A DNA stretch of 27,077 nt from an uncultured Oscillospiraceae bacterium (GTDB lineage Bacteria; Bacillota; Clostridia; Oscillospirales; Ruminococcaceae). Below, piece after piece: positions 14,337 through 22,668 of the stretch (position 1 is the stretch's first letter; each line of letters begins with the position of its first letter). A program made the translations under genes and the position numbers. The DNA lies in assembly GCA_934539585.1 (NCBI GenBank), contig CAKTCT010000035.1, positions 1 to 27,077 on the forward strand, given 5' to 3'. Below the pieces are notes generated by a model that searched no databases, was not told the origin of the DNA, and was given only the letters and a program-made list of their open reading frames with translations.

Positions 14337-16557
14337 CAAGGGGGAGCTGGTTCATGTTGGACCCGTTGTCCGAATCCGCCAGAAAGTACCGCAGGCCGGT
14401 GTACCGCAGGTTCCGCACGTGATTTTCCACCATGAATTCCACCCGCCGGGCAGACCCCACCAGCACCAGCAGCTTCTTGGCCCGGGTGACGGCGGTGTAC
14501 AGAAGGTTCCGGAAATACAGCTTGTCGTATCCCCCCAGAATGGGCAGCACCACCGCGTCGTACTCGCTGCCCTGGCTCTTGTGGACCGTCACGGCGTAGG
14601 CCAGCTCCAGGTCCATGGCCATTTCAAAAGGATAGGTGCAGACCCGCCCGTCAAAGTCCACCACCATGGCCCCGGAGACGTTGTCAATGGACCGGATGCG
14701 CCCGATGTCCCCGTTGTAGACCCCCATGCCCTTTTCCCCGTTCTTGTCCCACTCCACATCGTAATTGTTCCGGTTCTGGAGGACCTTGTCCCCCTCCCGG
14801 AAGGTGCAGAGGATGCCCTTGTGCTCCTTCTTCCCCGGGGCGGCGGGGTTCAGCCGCTCCTGAAGCCGGGTGTTCAGCTCGTAAACTCCCACCGTCCCCT
14901 TCCGCTGGGGCGCCAGGACCTGGATGTCTGTGAACCCGTAGCTTTTGGGCAGCCGCTCCGCCGCCAGGTCCACCACGGTCTGGGCGGCGGCCCTTTCCTC
15001 CACCCGGGAAAGGAAGAAGAAATCCCGGTCCTTCACCGTCAGATCGGGCATTTCCCCCTGAACGATGCGGTGGGCGTTGGTGACAATAAGGCTCTGCGCC
15101 GCCTGGCGGAAAATCTGCTTCAGCTCCACCGTAGGCACCTTTCCGCTGGCAATGAGGTCCCGGAGCACGTTCCCCGGCCCCACCGAGGGCAGCTGGTCCG
15201 AGTCCCCCACCAGCACCAGCTTGCACCCGGGCCTTATCCCCCGGAGCAGCGACTCAAAAAGCTCCACGTCCACCATGGACATCTCATCGATGACCACTGC
15301 GTCCACGTTCAGGGGATTCTGCTCGTTGTGGAGGAACCGGGACCGGCTCTCATCGGAAAAATCCACCTCCAGCAGCCGGTGGATGGTCTTGGCCTCATGC
15401 CCCGTCACCTCCGAGACCCGCATGGCGGCCCGGCCCGTCGGCGCGGCGATGGCCAGCTTCATCCCCTCCTGCTCCAGAAGCTGGATGATGGCGTTCAGCG
15501 TGGTAGTCTTGCCGGTTCCCGGCCCGCCGGTGAGGATGAGGATGCTCCGGGAAAGCGCCTCCCCGATGGCCTGGCGCTGGAGCTCCTCATAAACGATGCC
15601 CTTTTCCGCCTCCACCCGGTCAATCATGGCGCCCACGTCCCGGCTCTCGAAGTACCGGTTCCGGAGCATCAGCCCCACCCGGAAGGCGATGTACTGCTCC
15701 GCCTCGTAAAGCTCCGGCAGGAACAAAAAGTCCTTCCCCTTCCGCCGCAGCGCCCGGAGCTCCCCTTCCTCCAGCCGGTTGTCGATCTCGATCTCCACGG
15801 CATCCTCCCCCAGGTCCGTCAGTTTCCGGGTCAGGGCCGCCACCTTTTCCCGGGAAAGGCAGGTGTGCCCGTTGCGGAGGTTGTACCGGAGCACATGGGT
15901 CACAGCCGCGAAGATCCGCTGGGGGCTGGTCCGCTCCATGCCCATGGAGGCGGCCATCCGGTCCGCCACCTGGAAATCCGCCCGGATGTCCCCGCCGCAG
16001 AGAAGGTAGGGGTTCTGCTCCAGCAGCTCCTTGGTCAGCGTCCCCCATTTTTTGTAGATGCGCACGCTCTGGGAGGAGCTGATGCCGTAGCTTGCCAGAA
16101 AGATCATCACCATCCGCATCCCGAACAGCTGCCCGAACTCCTGGATCAGCGCCTCGGCCTTCTTGGCGGAGATGCCCTTGACCTGCGCCAGCCTGGAGGG
16201 GTCCTTTTCCAGGACCTCCAGGGTCTGGTCCCCGAAGACGTCCACGATCCGCCCGGCCAGCCCCGGCCCGATGCCCTTCACCGCCCCAGAGGCCAGGTAC
16301 TTCCGGATTGCCGCGGCGGTCTCCGGCAGGCTCCGTTCAAACAGCGCCACCTTGAACTGGTACCCGAATTTCGGGTGGGTGGCGTACTGCCCCGTCAGGA
16401 CCAGCGCCTCCCCCGGCGCCACCCCCTGCAAAGGCCCCACCGCCGGGAGATACTCCTCCCCGGTGTCGATCTCCACCACCGCGAACCCCGTGGAAGCGTC
16501 CTCGTAAAGGACCTCCTCCACCGTCCCCCGGATCTGAACCATTTCCCGCTCCGCCAT
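14332..16557 (-). CDS. recD2: RecD2-type ATP-dependent DNA helicase
   Basis: This is a 741-residue superfamily 1B helicase, near the usual RecD2 length. The N-terminal part has an OB-like region and helix-hairpin-helix motifs (VKGIGPGLAGRIV near 93-105 and QVKGISAKKAEALI near 125-138), which distinguish RecD2 from RecBCD RecD. Walker A is GGPGTGKTT (about 344-352). Walker B is VVIDEMSMVD (about 417-426). Late motifs include VTVHKSQGSEYD and LYTAVTRAK near the C-terminus. RecD2 unwinds DNA 5' to 3' and takes part in replication-fork and mismatch-linked repair in Firmicutes lacking RecBCD. The start at 16557 follows AAGGAAGGGAAACG. The deacetylase gene follows in the same direction. Confidence 0.95.
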   Translation of the reverse strand: MAEREMVQIRGTVEEVLYEDASTGFAVVEIDTGEEYLPAVGPLQGVAPGEALVLTGQYATHPKFGYQFKVALFERSLPETAAAIRKYLASGAVKGIGPGLAGRIVDVFGDQTLEVLEKDPSRLAQVKGISAKKAEALIQEFGQLFGMRMVMIFLASYGISSSQSVRIYKKWGTLTKELLEQNPYLLCGGDIRADFQVADRMAASMGMERTSPQRIFAAVTHVLRYNLRNGHTCLSREKVAALTRKLTDLGEDAVEIEIDNRLEEGELRALRRKGKDFLFLPELYEAEQYIAFRVGLMLRNRYFESRDVGAMIDRVEAEKGIVYEELQRQAIGEALSRSILILTGGPGTGKTTTLNAIIQLLEQEGMKLAIAAPTGRAAMRVSEVTGHEAKTIHRLLEVDFSDESRSRFLHNEQNPLNVDAVVIDEMSMVDVELFESLLRGIRPGCKLVLVGDSDQLPSVGPGNVLRDLIASGKVPTVELKQIFRQAAQSLIVTNAHRIVQGEMPDLTVKDRDFFFLSRVEERAAAQTVVDLAAERLPKSYGFTDIQVLAPQRKGTVGVYELNTRLQERLNPAAPGKKEHKGILCTFREGDKVLQNRNNYDVEWDKNGEKGMGVYNGDIGRIRSIDNVSGAMVVDFDGRVCTYPFEMAMDLELAYAVTVHKSQGSEYDAVVLPILGGYDKLYFRNLLYTAVTRAKKLLVLVGSARRVEFMVENHVRNLRYTGLRYFLADSDNGSNMNQLPLA

Positions 16558-16627
16558 CGTTTCCCTTCCTTATCCCAACAACCTGCCAGCCCCGAAAGCG
16601 CCTTTCCGCACCCCGGCCGCCGCAGAT

Positions 16628-17395
16628 TCACCGATTCATCTCATCAACTATCGCCGCAGGCTTTGCGGTCATTTCCACCCAAGCCGGAGCAAAGCCGCTT
16701 TTCACGGCGTTTCGCGCGGACCGGATGTTGGACCAGGCCGTGCAGTAAAACGGTACCTTGTTCCTGCCGATGATTTCTTTTGTAAGCGCGCTTGTCAGCG
16801 CAGAGGCGATTCCCCGCCGCCGGTATTCCGGCAGAACGTCCACGCCGATCTGCCACATATCCCCGCAGTCCGCGGAGCAGGCGGCGAGTCCCACCAGCCT
16901 GTCCCCATCGTATGCCCCGACGCCCAGCACATCCAGATGCTTCCGCTCCTTGCAAAGGGCGTTGCTCCATTCCGGCAGATACAAATCCCCAAAATCCCCC
17001 GGTTCCAGCATGCGCGTCGGATACGCGCAGGAAAGGTCCGGGATTCTGCGGACGTCCGGCAGATAGTACTCTGCCATAAAGCAGATTTTGTGCCCCTGTT
17101 TCAGTAACCGCTCATTCAGCCAATGCATATTCGGCGTCTCAAAGCAGTGATAAAATTCAAATTTTCCGATATATTCCGATACCGTATCCATGGTTTCCGG
17201 TATCGAAGCCGCCACGACGTTGTTCCCATAGGAAACAAGATTACAGGTGATCGGCTCCTTCAGATATTTGCGGGCGTTCTTCCCCAGTTTCAAGGGAAAA
17301 ACCGCATTTTCATCTGCCCGAAAATCCTCCGCCCGGAACCCCATGTCCTCTGCGGACTGCCTCATGGCGATTTCCAGCATTTCCCGATTCGTCAT
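16628..17395 (-). CDS. GNAT family N-acetyltransferase (two-domain type)
   Basis: In this 255-residue protein the C-terminal half carries the GNAT core: LVGLAACSAD, then MWQIGVDVLPEYRRRGIASALTSALTKEI, where RRRGIA is the acetyl-CoA loop, and a SARNAVKSGF ending. The N-terminal 110 residues are an extra domain of unknown role, possibly a degenerate second GNAT fold. ATG at 17395 is chosen from the leader AGGAAGGGAAACG, which is identical to that of recD2. It lies only 28 bp from the end of the deaminase-like gene. Third codon positions look less GC-biased than in recD2, which suggests accessory origin. The acceptor substrate is unknown. Confidence 0.85.
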   Translation of the reverse strand: MTNREMLEIAMRQSAEDMGFRAEDFRADENAVFPLKLGKNARKYLKEPITCNLVSYGNNVVAASIPETMDTVSEYIGKFEFYHCFETPNMHWLNERLLKQGHKICFMAEYYLPDVRRIPDLSCAYPTRMLEPGDFGDLYLPEWSNALCKERKHLDVLGVGAYDGDRLVGLAACSADCGDMWQIGVDVLPEYRRRGIASALTSALTKEIIGRNKVPFYCTAWSNIRSARNAVKSGFAPAWVEMTAKPAAIVDEMNR

Positions 17396-17423
17396 CGTTT
17401 CCCTTCCTCGCACCCCGGAAAAC

Positions 17424-17816
17424 TCAAATCCACCATCCAGGCGTAAGCTCTCCCAGGGTCACAACTTCGCCCTTTTCGTAATCCATCATCACTTCAATTT
17501 CCCGGTAACTCTCCGGCATCAGCTGGGTCATAAATTCCCGACAAGCGCCGCACGGGGGAATGGCCTTACCGCTTCTGTTCATCGCAATCACGCGCCTGAT
17601 CCCATTTTCCCCATTGGTGAGCATGTTGAAAATCGCATTCCGTTCGGCGCATACTCCCAGCGTACACGCGGTATCCACGCAAACCCCGACGTATATTCTG
17701 CCTGATACAGATTCCACTGCCGCAGAAACCCCGCCTGCCTCGATAAAGCCGGAAACCTCCCGCGGCTTCAGCACCTGCTTTGCCGCGTCGTATAATTCCC
17801 GCCATTTCGCATCCAT
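17424..17816 (-). CDS. Cytidine-deaminase-family protein
   Basis: This 130-residue zinc deaminase has C56-A-E58 in LGVCAERNAIFNML and PPC89-G-A-C92 in the second motif. Together these supply the zinc ligands and the catalytic glutamate of the cytidine/blasticidin deaminase fold. Length fits homotetrameric cytidine deaminase. Substrate could be cytidine/deoxycytidine for pyrimidine salvage, or a nucleoside antibiotic as in blasticidin-S deaminase, since the region between motifs is not a classical Cdd. The start at 17816 follows TGGGAGGAATGGGTTTT. It is preceded and followed by GNAT genes on the same strand, an association also seen in small resistance-type gene clusters, though no resistance role is shown. 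Confidence 0.85.
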   Translation of the reverse strand: MDAKWRELYDAAKQVLKPREVSGFIEAGGVSAAVESVSGRIYVGVCVDTACTLGVCAERNAIFNMLTNGENGIRRVIAMNRSGKAIPPCGACREFMTQLMPESYREIEVMMDYEKGEVVTLGELTPGWWI

Positions 17817-17938
17817 AAAACCCATTCCTCCCAAAATGCGTTGCATTGCCCGCCGACGCATACGATTTTTACCCAAACAGAATTCTTTGTCCTCATGAAA
17901 AAGCCCGCCTTACAAAAGCGCTCCGGCCATAGCGCGCT

Positions 17939-18472
17939 TTATGCCCGCGCCAGATACTCCTCTTTCGTAATCATCATCTGGAGGAACCCGTCCTCCACTC
18001 CTAAGTCCGTGAACCCCGCCTTGCGGTGGGTCTCCCACGCGGCAATTTCGCCGCGGGCCACCTCAAAATCGTTGTGGATTCTGGAAATGCCGCAGACCCG
18101 GAACCCATAATCCAGCAGCAGCCTCAGCGCCGGAACCGCATATCCCTTCCCGCGATATGGCGCATAGATTACAATTCCCATGTCCCACCAGTCTTTTTCA
18201 GGGGTGTAATGAAAGCACACATCGCCGATCCAAGCCCCGTCGGAGCACCGCTTGATGTACGCAAAGAACCGCTCCGGCTCCCGCCCCACCCAGTCCTGAT
18301 ACCAACCGGGCAGGACCTCATCCGGACAATCAATGCAGCCGGTATCCCGATGATAGCCGTCATACTCCACGTTCCAATTGGCATTATAGGACATCGTCTC
18401 CGGGTCCGACATCATTTGCTGATAAAACCACAAATCCTCCAGCTTCGGCACATATAATTCCAGCTGTTCCAT
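17939..18472 (-). CDS. GNAT family N-acetyltransferase
   Basis: This 177-residue GNAT protein of the RimJ/RimL-like type has VCFHYTPEKDWWDMGIVIYAPYRGKGYAVPALRLLLDYGF, where YRGKGY is the acetyl-CoA loop. It then has ISRIHNDFEVARGEIAAWETHRKAGF, a variant of the usual N-x-x-S/A motif. The substrate is unknown. ATG at 18472 has GGGAGGAATGTTT directly upstream, so a longer in-frame start is rejected. It is upstream of the deaminase gene with a 122-bp gap, so the two may or may not share a transcript. Confidence 0.85.
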   Translation of the reverse strand: MEQLELYVPKLEDLWFYQQMMSDPETMSYNANWNVEYDGYHRDTGCIDCPDEVLPGWYQDWVGREPERFFAYIKRCSDGAWIGDVCFHYTPEKDWWDMGIVIYAPYRGKGYAVPALRLLLDYGFRVCGISRIHNDFEVARGEIAAWETHRKAGFTDLGVEDGFLQMMITKEEYLARA

Positions 18473-18745
18473 AAACATTCCTCCTCCCGCCTTTCCCAAA
18501 ATTGCCGAAAGCGCGTCCGCGCCCCTCCTCTGGAAAAGCAGCATGTTGAAAGTCCCATCGGCCACAAAAATTCATCCGGACCGCAGAACCAAGCTCCGCG
18601 ATTTCCCGCGTCCGCCAACTACCTTCCAGGCATTGCAAGTTCCCGGGAACACCCGAATCCCCCTGGCATATCCCTTACCCCTGAACCCGCTTTACCGCCG
18701 GACACCGCCCAATTCCCGGAAAGCGCCCTTCCCGCCCCCGGCAGA
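18473..18745. other. Non-coding gap with palindrome
   Basis: No supported gene is present. The 12-bp palindrome GTTCCCGGGAAC lies at 18639-18650. A GGAAAGCGCCCTTCC word near 18718 resembles GAAAGCGCCTTTC at 16594-16606; both lie just 3' of minus-strand genes. No convincing promoter was found for the GNAT gene at 18472. Confidence 0.4.
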
Positions 18746-19057
18746 TCAAAGCCATGTTCCGTTGAGTGCCGCGGCCAAAATCAATCCCAAAAGCACCAGA
18801 ACCAGAACGCATCCTGCAAACCCCAGCAGGCAAACGATAAGCCCCCACGTCCATAACGCCGGGTGCGTTTTCCTGCTTCGCCTTGTAATCAAAGAAATCA
18901 CCACGCCGGCAAAGGAAAGCACCGGCCCGGCAAATATGCAGCCTGTGTAGGTATACGGCGCATGGTTCGCGCTGTACCGATAGAGGGCAAACACACAGAC
19001 AGACGCGATTCCCAGTATCAGCGGCATGATCATAAGCACATTCCCTCTGTTTTTCAT
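18746..19057 (-). CDS. Small membrane protein, full-length copy of a duplicated pair
   Basis: This 103-residue protein is almost entirely hydrophobic, with three or four membrane helices (about residues 8-24, 37-57, 70-100). The loop ITRRSRKTHPALW is basic and probably cytoplasmic. The start at 19057 follows AGGAGGGGCAGACG. Roughly its 5' half and 190 bp of upstream sequence are repeated in tandem at 19292-19690, where the gene is truncated. The family resembles small DUF4190/DUF4064-like membrane proteins of Firmicutes, but this is a weak impression. No function is proposed. Confidence 0.7.
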   Translation of the reverse strand: MKNRGNVLMIMPLILGIASVCVFALYRYSANHAPYTYTGCIFAGPVLSFAGVVISLITRRSRKTHPALWTWGLIVCLLGFAGCVLVLVLLGLILAAALNGTWL

Positions 19058-19291
19058 CGTCTGCCCCTCCTGTTCAGAACCCGCTCCAAAATTCGCCCCA
19101 GAAGAGCATTTTACCGGCAGGTATCCAACCGCACGAAATGTTCTTGCAATGCACCGATTGCCCCGCCGCCCATAAAAGGACAATGCCCCTTCCGCTTTTC
19201 CGCCCCATTTTGTAAGCACCTTTGCCCGATGCTAGCAGGCAAATCTTTTTGCGGATACCTTCACCGGCATAGCCAATAGTTTCCCTAACCC
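18912..19291. repeat. Tandem duplication, unit 1
   Basis: This 380-bp unit begins at AAGGAAAGCACCGGC and ends at the junction with unit 2. It covers the N-terminal half of the small membrane-protein gene and its upstream region. A core of about 100 bp over the gene start (from GGCGCATGGTTCGCGC to TTTTTCATCGTCTGC) is essentially identical in both units, while the upstream parts have diverged by indels and substitutions. Confidence 0.85.
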
Positions 19292-19437
19292 AAGGAAAGC
19301 CCCAGCCCGGCAAATATACAGCCCATGTAAGCATACGGCGCATGGTTCGCGCTGTACCGATAGAGGGCAAACACACAGACAGACGCGATTCCCAGTATCA
19401 GCGGCATGATCATAAGCACATTCCCTCTGTTTTTCAT
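19285..19437 (-). pseudogene. Truncated duplicate of the small membrane protein gene
   Basis: The frame starts at 19437 with MKNRGNVLMIMPLILG, identical to the gene at 18746-19057 for about the first 35 residues. It differs at a few positions (AYMGC for TYTGC) and then hits the duplication junction, ending after GLGLSLG at residue 50. The last two helices are missing. The ribosome site GGAGGCGGCAGACG is retained, so a 50-residue peptide with one or two helices could still be made. I interpret it as a decaying tandem copy. Confidence 0.75.
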
Positions 19438-19690
19438 CGTCTGCCGCCTCCTGCCCAGAACTCGCCCAGTCATGACCCCCGGCTTGGCCGAAGATTTGAT
19501 TCAGCCCTAGAAGGGCATTTTACTGATAGGCGACATATTCTTTCCATTGCACTGATTGCCCCGCCGCCCGTAAACGGACAATGCCCATTCCATTTTTGCC
19601 GCATCATTTTGCAAGCACCTTTGCTCGAGCATAAAGGCAAATCTTTTTGCGGATACCTTCACCGAGATTGCCAGTGGTTTCCCCTCCCCC
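19292..19690. repeat. Tandem duplication, unit 2
   Basis: This is the second copy of the 18912-19291 unit, about 20 bp longer because of an insertion near 19470-19500 (GACCCCCGGCTTGGCCGAAG). Both units share the right-hand segment AATCTTTTTGCGGATACCTTCACCG at 19236 and 19638, which fixes their far ends. The 19691-19889 segment beyond it shows nothing I can support. Confidence 0.85.
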
Positions 19691-19889
19691 AAAAAGCGCA
19701 AGGACGCCGAAACCGGCGTCCCCACTCCGTCCATTTCCTCTCCGCCGAAGCCTTGCAAAGGTACCGGAGCCAGCGGAACGCATCTGCCGCCAAGGCCGCC
19801 CGCTCCGAGGCGCATTGAAACCTTCCGGCCTCATCCGCGTCTCCGCCGAAAGCCCCAAAAACAGCCCTCGTCCGGGAGCACCGGAGCCT

Positions 19890-20240
19890 TCAGGCCCCGT
19901 CCCGCCGCCCCGGCAGCATCCCGGCCAGCAGCGGTCCCAGCTCCGACTCGGTGCAAAGCCGCGCCCCCGGAAACCGCAGGGCCACCTGCCGGGCCGCAGG
20001 GTCCATCCCCCGGTCCAGGACCAGAATCCGCCCCGCCGGAAGGTCCCCTTCCGCCAGCTGGGCCTTGGTCCGGCGGAGAAGATACTCCAAATCCTCCATC
20101 CGCCCCGCCGCCGGAAGCACCGCAAAGGCCGCCGCTCCGGCCCGGTCCAGAGGCCGCCGCCGGATCAGCTGGCAGCAGACCTCCGTCAGAATCCAAAGGA
20201 GCAGACCGGCCAGCAGTCCCGCCGAAAAGTATTCCCACAT
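19890..20240 (-). CDS. Small membrane-anchored protein, unknown
   Basis: This 116-residue protein has one N-terminal membrane helix (about residues 5-25) followed by a soluble domain rich in Arg and Leu (MEDLEYLLRRTKAQLAEGDLPAGRILVLDRGMDPAARQVALRF). The pattern of strand, acidic loop and helix suggests a small alpha/beta domain, but I recognise no family. The start at 20240 follows GAGGGAGGAATGAGGG. It lies 125 bp after the zinc-ribbon membrane protein on the same strand and may be the last gene of the metK transcript. Confidence 0.65.
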   Translation of the reverse strand: MWEYFSAGLLAGLLLWILTEVCCQLIRRRPLDRAGAAAFAVLPAAGRMEDLEYLLRRTKAQLAEGDLPAGRILVLDRGMDPAARQVALRFPGARLCTESELGPLLAGMLPGRRDGA

Positions 20241-20365
20241 CCCTCATTCCTCCCTCTTGCGTAGGTTCCTGCTACCAGAGTATGAACCATCCCGCAAAAG
20301 GGTTCCCAGAGATGCCCTTTTGTTCCCTTTTCCGCACCTTTGCGGCACCTTTTTGTCCCCGGAAA

Positions 20366-21304
20366 TCACCCGATCCGCGTAAACGCCGGACCAGGTCCCG
20401 CCGCCCGGAAGGCCTGGGCGATCATCCCCACGCTGGCCACGGCCATGAAGCCGTAGCCCGTGAACAGCTCCGCCGCAAAGCTCCCGGTCAGCCCGGAGCT
20501 GGACAGGAACGCCGGCACCGCCAGCAGGCACTCGAAAATATTGTACGCCTTGTCCATCCCCCGGTACAGCGCCACGCCGTAGCACAGGTACAGGGAGACG
20601 AACACCATGACCACCGAAAGGATCACCGTGGCGATGACGCCCTTTTTGTCCAGACAGCCGCCCAGCTTCCGGTAGCCGGTCATGGCGCAGAAGACCAGCA
20701 GCAGCCCGATGACCCCGGCGATATACCCCAGCTGGTACACCGCCACCCACACGGCCGCGCCGATGAGGGACCCCAGAAAGGCCCCCAGCAGTCCCAGTGG
20801 AAGACTGCTCTTTTCCTGGGCCTGCCTGGCTTCGGCCTCCTGATAGGCGGCCTCGGCCTTCACTGCGCAGTCGGGGCAGAGGGTCCGGCAGGTGTTCCCG
20901 TAGACGTACAGGCCGGTGTCCTGGGCCTCCCCGCAATGGGAGCAGCAGGAGACGAACCGGTTCTCCGTCAGGTAGCCGGTGACGGCCTGAAAGACCGCGT
21001 GAAAGGTCCCGGCCACCTTTTTATACCCCCGCATCTGCACCGCGATGTGCAGGGAATACTCCTGGGCCGCGACCCCGGCCAGGTCCTTCCGCCCGGCGGC
21101 AAAGCTGTGGAGGAAGTCCCCGGGAGCCTGGTCCGGCGCACCCTGGGAGGGCCGGGCGGGGAAGGTGATGTAGTACTTCCGCTGGCTGGTGTTTTCCGCG
21201 ACAGCCACCGAATAGCCGCCGACGGTGCCGAAAAACACGCCGTTCTGGGCGTTGACGGTAAGGCCGAAGGTCCCGGCCAGGCGTTTTCCCTCTGCTGAGA
21301 TCAT
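20366..21304 (-). CDS. Membrane protein with zinc-ribbon-like cysteine pairs
   Basis: This 312-residue protein has a soluble N-terminal region of about 130 residues, then four cysteines in CCSHCGEAQ and TLCPDC (CxxC and CxxC, about 20 residues apart), which probably bind zinc. A charged helix follows (AEAAYQEAEARQAQEKSS), and then four to six membrane helices from about residue 168 to 305. The topology suggests a cytoplasmic sensor-like head on a membrane domain. I recognise no named family. The start at 21304 follows AAAGGAGCGCACCCC. It begins 27 bp after metK, so the S-box riboswitch may control it too, which would hint at a methionine or SAM connection (inference). Confidence 0.7.
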   Translation of the reverse strand: MISAEGKRLAGTFGLTVNAQNGVFFGTVGGYSVAVAENTSQRKYYITFPARPSQGAPDQAPGDFLHSFAAGRKDLAGVAAQEYSLHIAVQMRGYKKVAGTFHAVFQAVTGYLTENRFVSCCSHCGEAQDTGLYVYGNTCRTLCPDCAVKAEAAYQEAEARQAQEKSSLPLGLLGAFLGSLIGAAVWVAVYQLGYIAGVIGLLLVFCAMTGYRKLGGCLDKKGVIATVILSVVMVFVSLYLCYGVALYRGMDKAYNIFECLLAVPAFLSSSGLTGSFAAELFTGYGFMAVASVGMIAQAFRAAGPGPAFTRIG

Positions 21305-21331
21305 GGGGTGCGCTCCTTTCCAGTTGTCGGA

Positions 21332-22513
21332 TTATTCGCCGATGGCGTCCAGCAGCTCCTGGACCCGGTCGGTCTTTTCCCAGGTGACGCCCAGGTCCTC
21401 CCGGCCCATGTGGCCGTACTTGGCCAGGTTCCGGTAGATGGGGCGGCGGAGGTCCAGGCGGTTGATGATGGCCGTGGGCCGCAGGTCAAAGACCTTCTCC
21501 ACCGCTGCGGCGATCTTCTCGTCCGGGTATTTTCCGGTGCCGAAGGTATCCACCAGAATGGAAACCGGCTGGGCCACGCCGATGGCGTAAGCCAGCTCCA
21601 CCTCGCACTTCTTGGCAAGGCCCGCCGCCACCACGTTCTTGGCCACCCAGCGGGCGGCGTAGGCCGCAGAGCGGTCCACTTTGGTGGGGTCCTTGCCGGA
21701 GAACGCGCCGCCGCCGTGACGGGCGTATCCGCCGTAGGTGTCCACGATGATCTTCCGGCCGGTAAGGCCGCTGTCCCCAGCGGGGCCGCCGATGACGAAC
21801 CGGCCGGTGGGGTTCACGTAATACTTGGTGGAGTCGTCCAGGAGCGCCGCCGGGATCACCGGCTTCACCACGTGCTCCAGAAGGTCCGCCCGAATCTGCT
21901 CCAGGGAGACCTCCTCGGCGTGCTGGGAGGAGATGACCACGGTGTCCACCCGGACCGGCCGGTCGTCCTCATATTCCACCGTCACCTGGGTCTTGCCGTC
22001 GGGACGGAGGTAGGGGAGGGTCCCATCCTTCCGGACCTGTGTCAGCCGCTTTGCCAGGGCGTGGGCCAGGGAGATGGGCAGGGGCATCAGCTCCGGGGTC
22101 TCGTCACAGGCGTAGCCGAACATCATGCCCTGGTCCCCCGCGCCGTTTTCGTCGGCGTGGTCTTCCCCGCCCCGGACCTCCAGGGCCTCGTTGACGCCCA
22201 TGGCGATGTCGCCGGACTGTTCGTGGATGGAGGTCAGCACCGAGCAGGTGTAGCCGTCGAAGCCGTATTTGGCCCGGTCGTAGCCGATGTCAATGACCAC
22301 GTCCCGGACGATTTTGGGGATGTCCACATAGCAGCTGGTGGAAATTTCGCCCATGACCATGACCATACCGGTGGTGGTGCAGGTCTCGCAGGCCACCCGG
22401 CCCATGGGGTCCTGCTCCAGGATCGCGTCCAGAACCGCGTCGGAAATCTGGTCGCAGATTTTGTCGGGATGTCCTTCCGTGACGGACTCCGAAGAAAACA
22501 GATATTTGGACAT
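21332..22513 (-). CDS. metK: S-adenosylmethionine synthetase
   Basis: This 393-residue enzyme is of the normal MetK length. It makes SAM from methionine and ATP as a cytoplasmic tetramer. Visible signatures are TEGHPDKICDQISDA at the N-terminus (ATP/metal), the GAGDQGMMFGYACDET loop (family signature 1) and GGAFSGKDPTKVDRSAAYAARW (signature 2, phosphate-binding). ATG at 22513 is the conserved MSKYLFSSESV start, with GGAAAGGAAGGGACG upstream. An SAM-I riboswitch with a terminator lies in its leader (22626-22764), with a near-consensus promoter beyond it. This gives feedback repression by SAM. Two membrane-protein genes follow in the same direction. Confidence 0.98.
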   Translation of the reverse strand: MSKYLFSSESVTEGHPDKICDQISDAVLDAILEQDPMGRVACETCTTTGMVMVMGEISTSCYVDIPKIVRDVVIDIGYDRAKYGFDGYTCSVLTSIHEQSGDIAMGVNEALEVRGGEDHADENGAGDQGMMFGYACDETPELMPLPISLAHALAKRLTQVRKDGTLPYLRPDGKTQVTVEYEDDRPVRVDTVVISSQHAEEVSLEQIRADLLEHVVKPVIPAALLDDSTKYYVNPTGRFVIGGPAGDSGLTGRKIIVDTYGGYARHGGGAFSGKDPTKVDRSAAYAARWVAKNVVAAGLAKKCEVELAYAIGVAQPVSILVDTFGTGKYPDEKIAAAVEKVFDLRPTAIINRLDLRRPIYRNLAKYGHMGREDLGVTWEKTDRVQELLDAIGE

Positions 22514-22628
22514 TGCGTCCCTTCCTTTCCCTGTGCCTGGGCACAGCGTCAAAAGCGTGCGGAACGGTTCAGCCCGCTCCCATCCGCACAAGGAGCCGGG
22601 CCGGCAGGAAAGACGCCAGCACAACAAA

Positions 22629-22652
22629 AAGCGCCCGAAAAATCGAGCGCTT
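22629..22652 (-). terminator. S-box riboswitch terminator
   Basis: In the metK leader RNA, AAGCGCUCG pairs with CGGGCGCUU (one G-U pair) around a U-rich loop, followed by UUUUU. It is the expression platform: bound SAM favours this hairpin and stops transcription before metK. Confidence 0.9.
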
Positions 22653-22668
22653 ACAGTTTTGTGTCAAA

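Noticed and set aside
13948..16773. 941-codon open frame on the plus strand
   Set aside because: It is antisense to recD2 and the deacetylase, with low-complexity composition and no ribosome site or motif.
17396..17423. Separate promoter between the deaminase-like and GNAT genes
   Set aside because: The gap is only 28 bp and contains only the GNAT ribosome-binding leader.
18639..18650. GTTCCCGGGAAC as an operator for the neighbouring GNAT gene
   Set aside because: It is a perfect palindrome but lies about 165 bp upstream of the gene with no promoter beside it, so it was kept only as an observation.
16628..19690. Integron-like cassette array
   Set aside because: There are several small accessory genes in one direction, but no attC-type recombination sites with the conserved core words between them and no integrase in the window.
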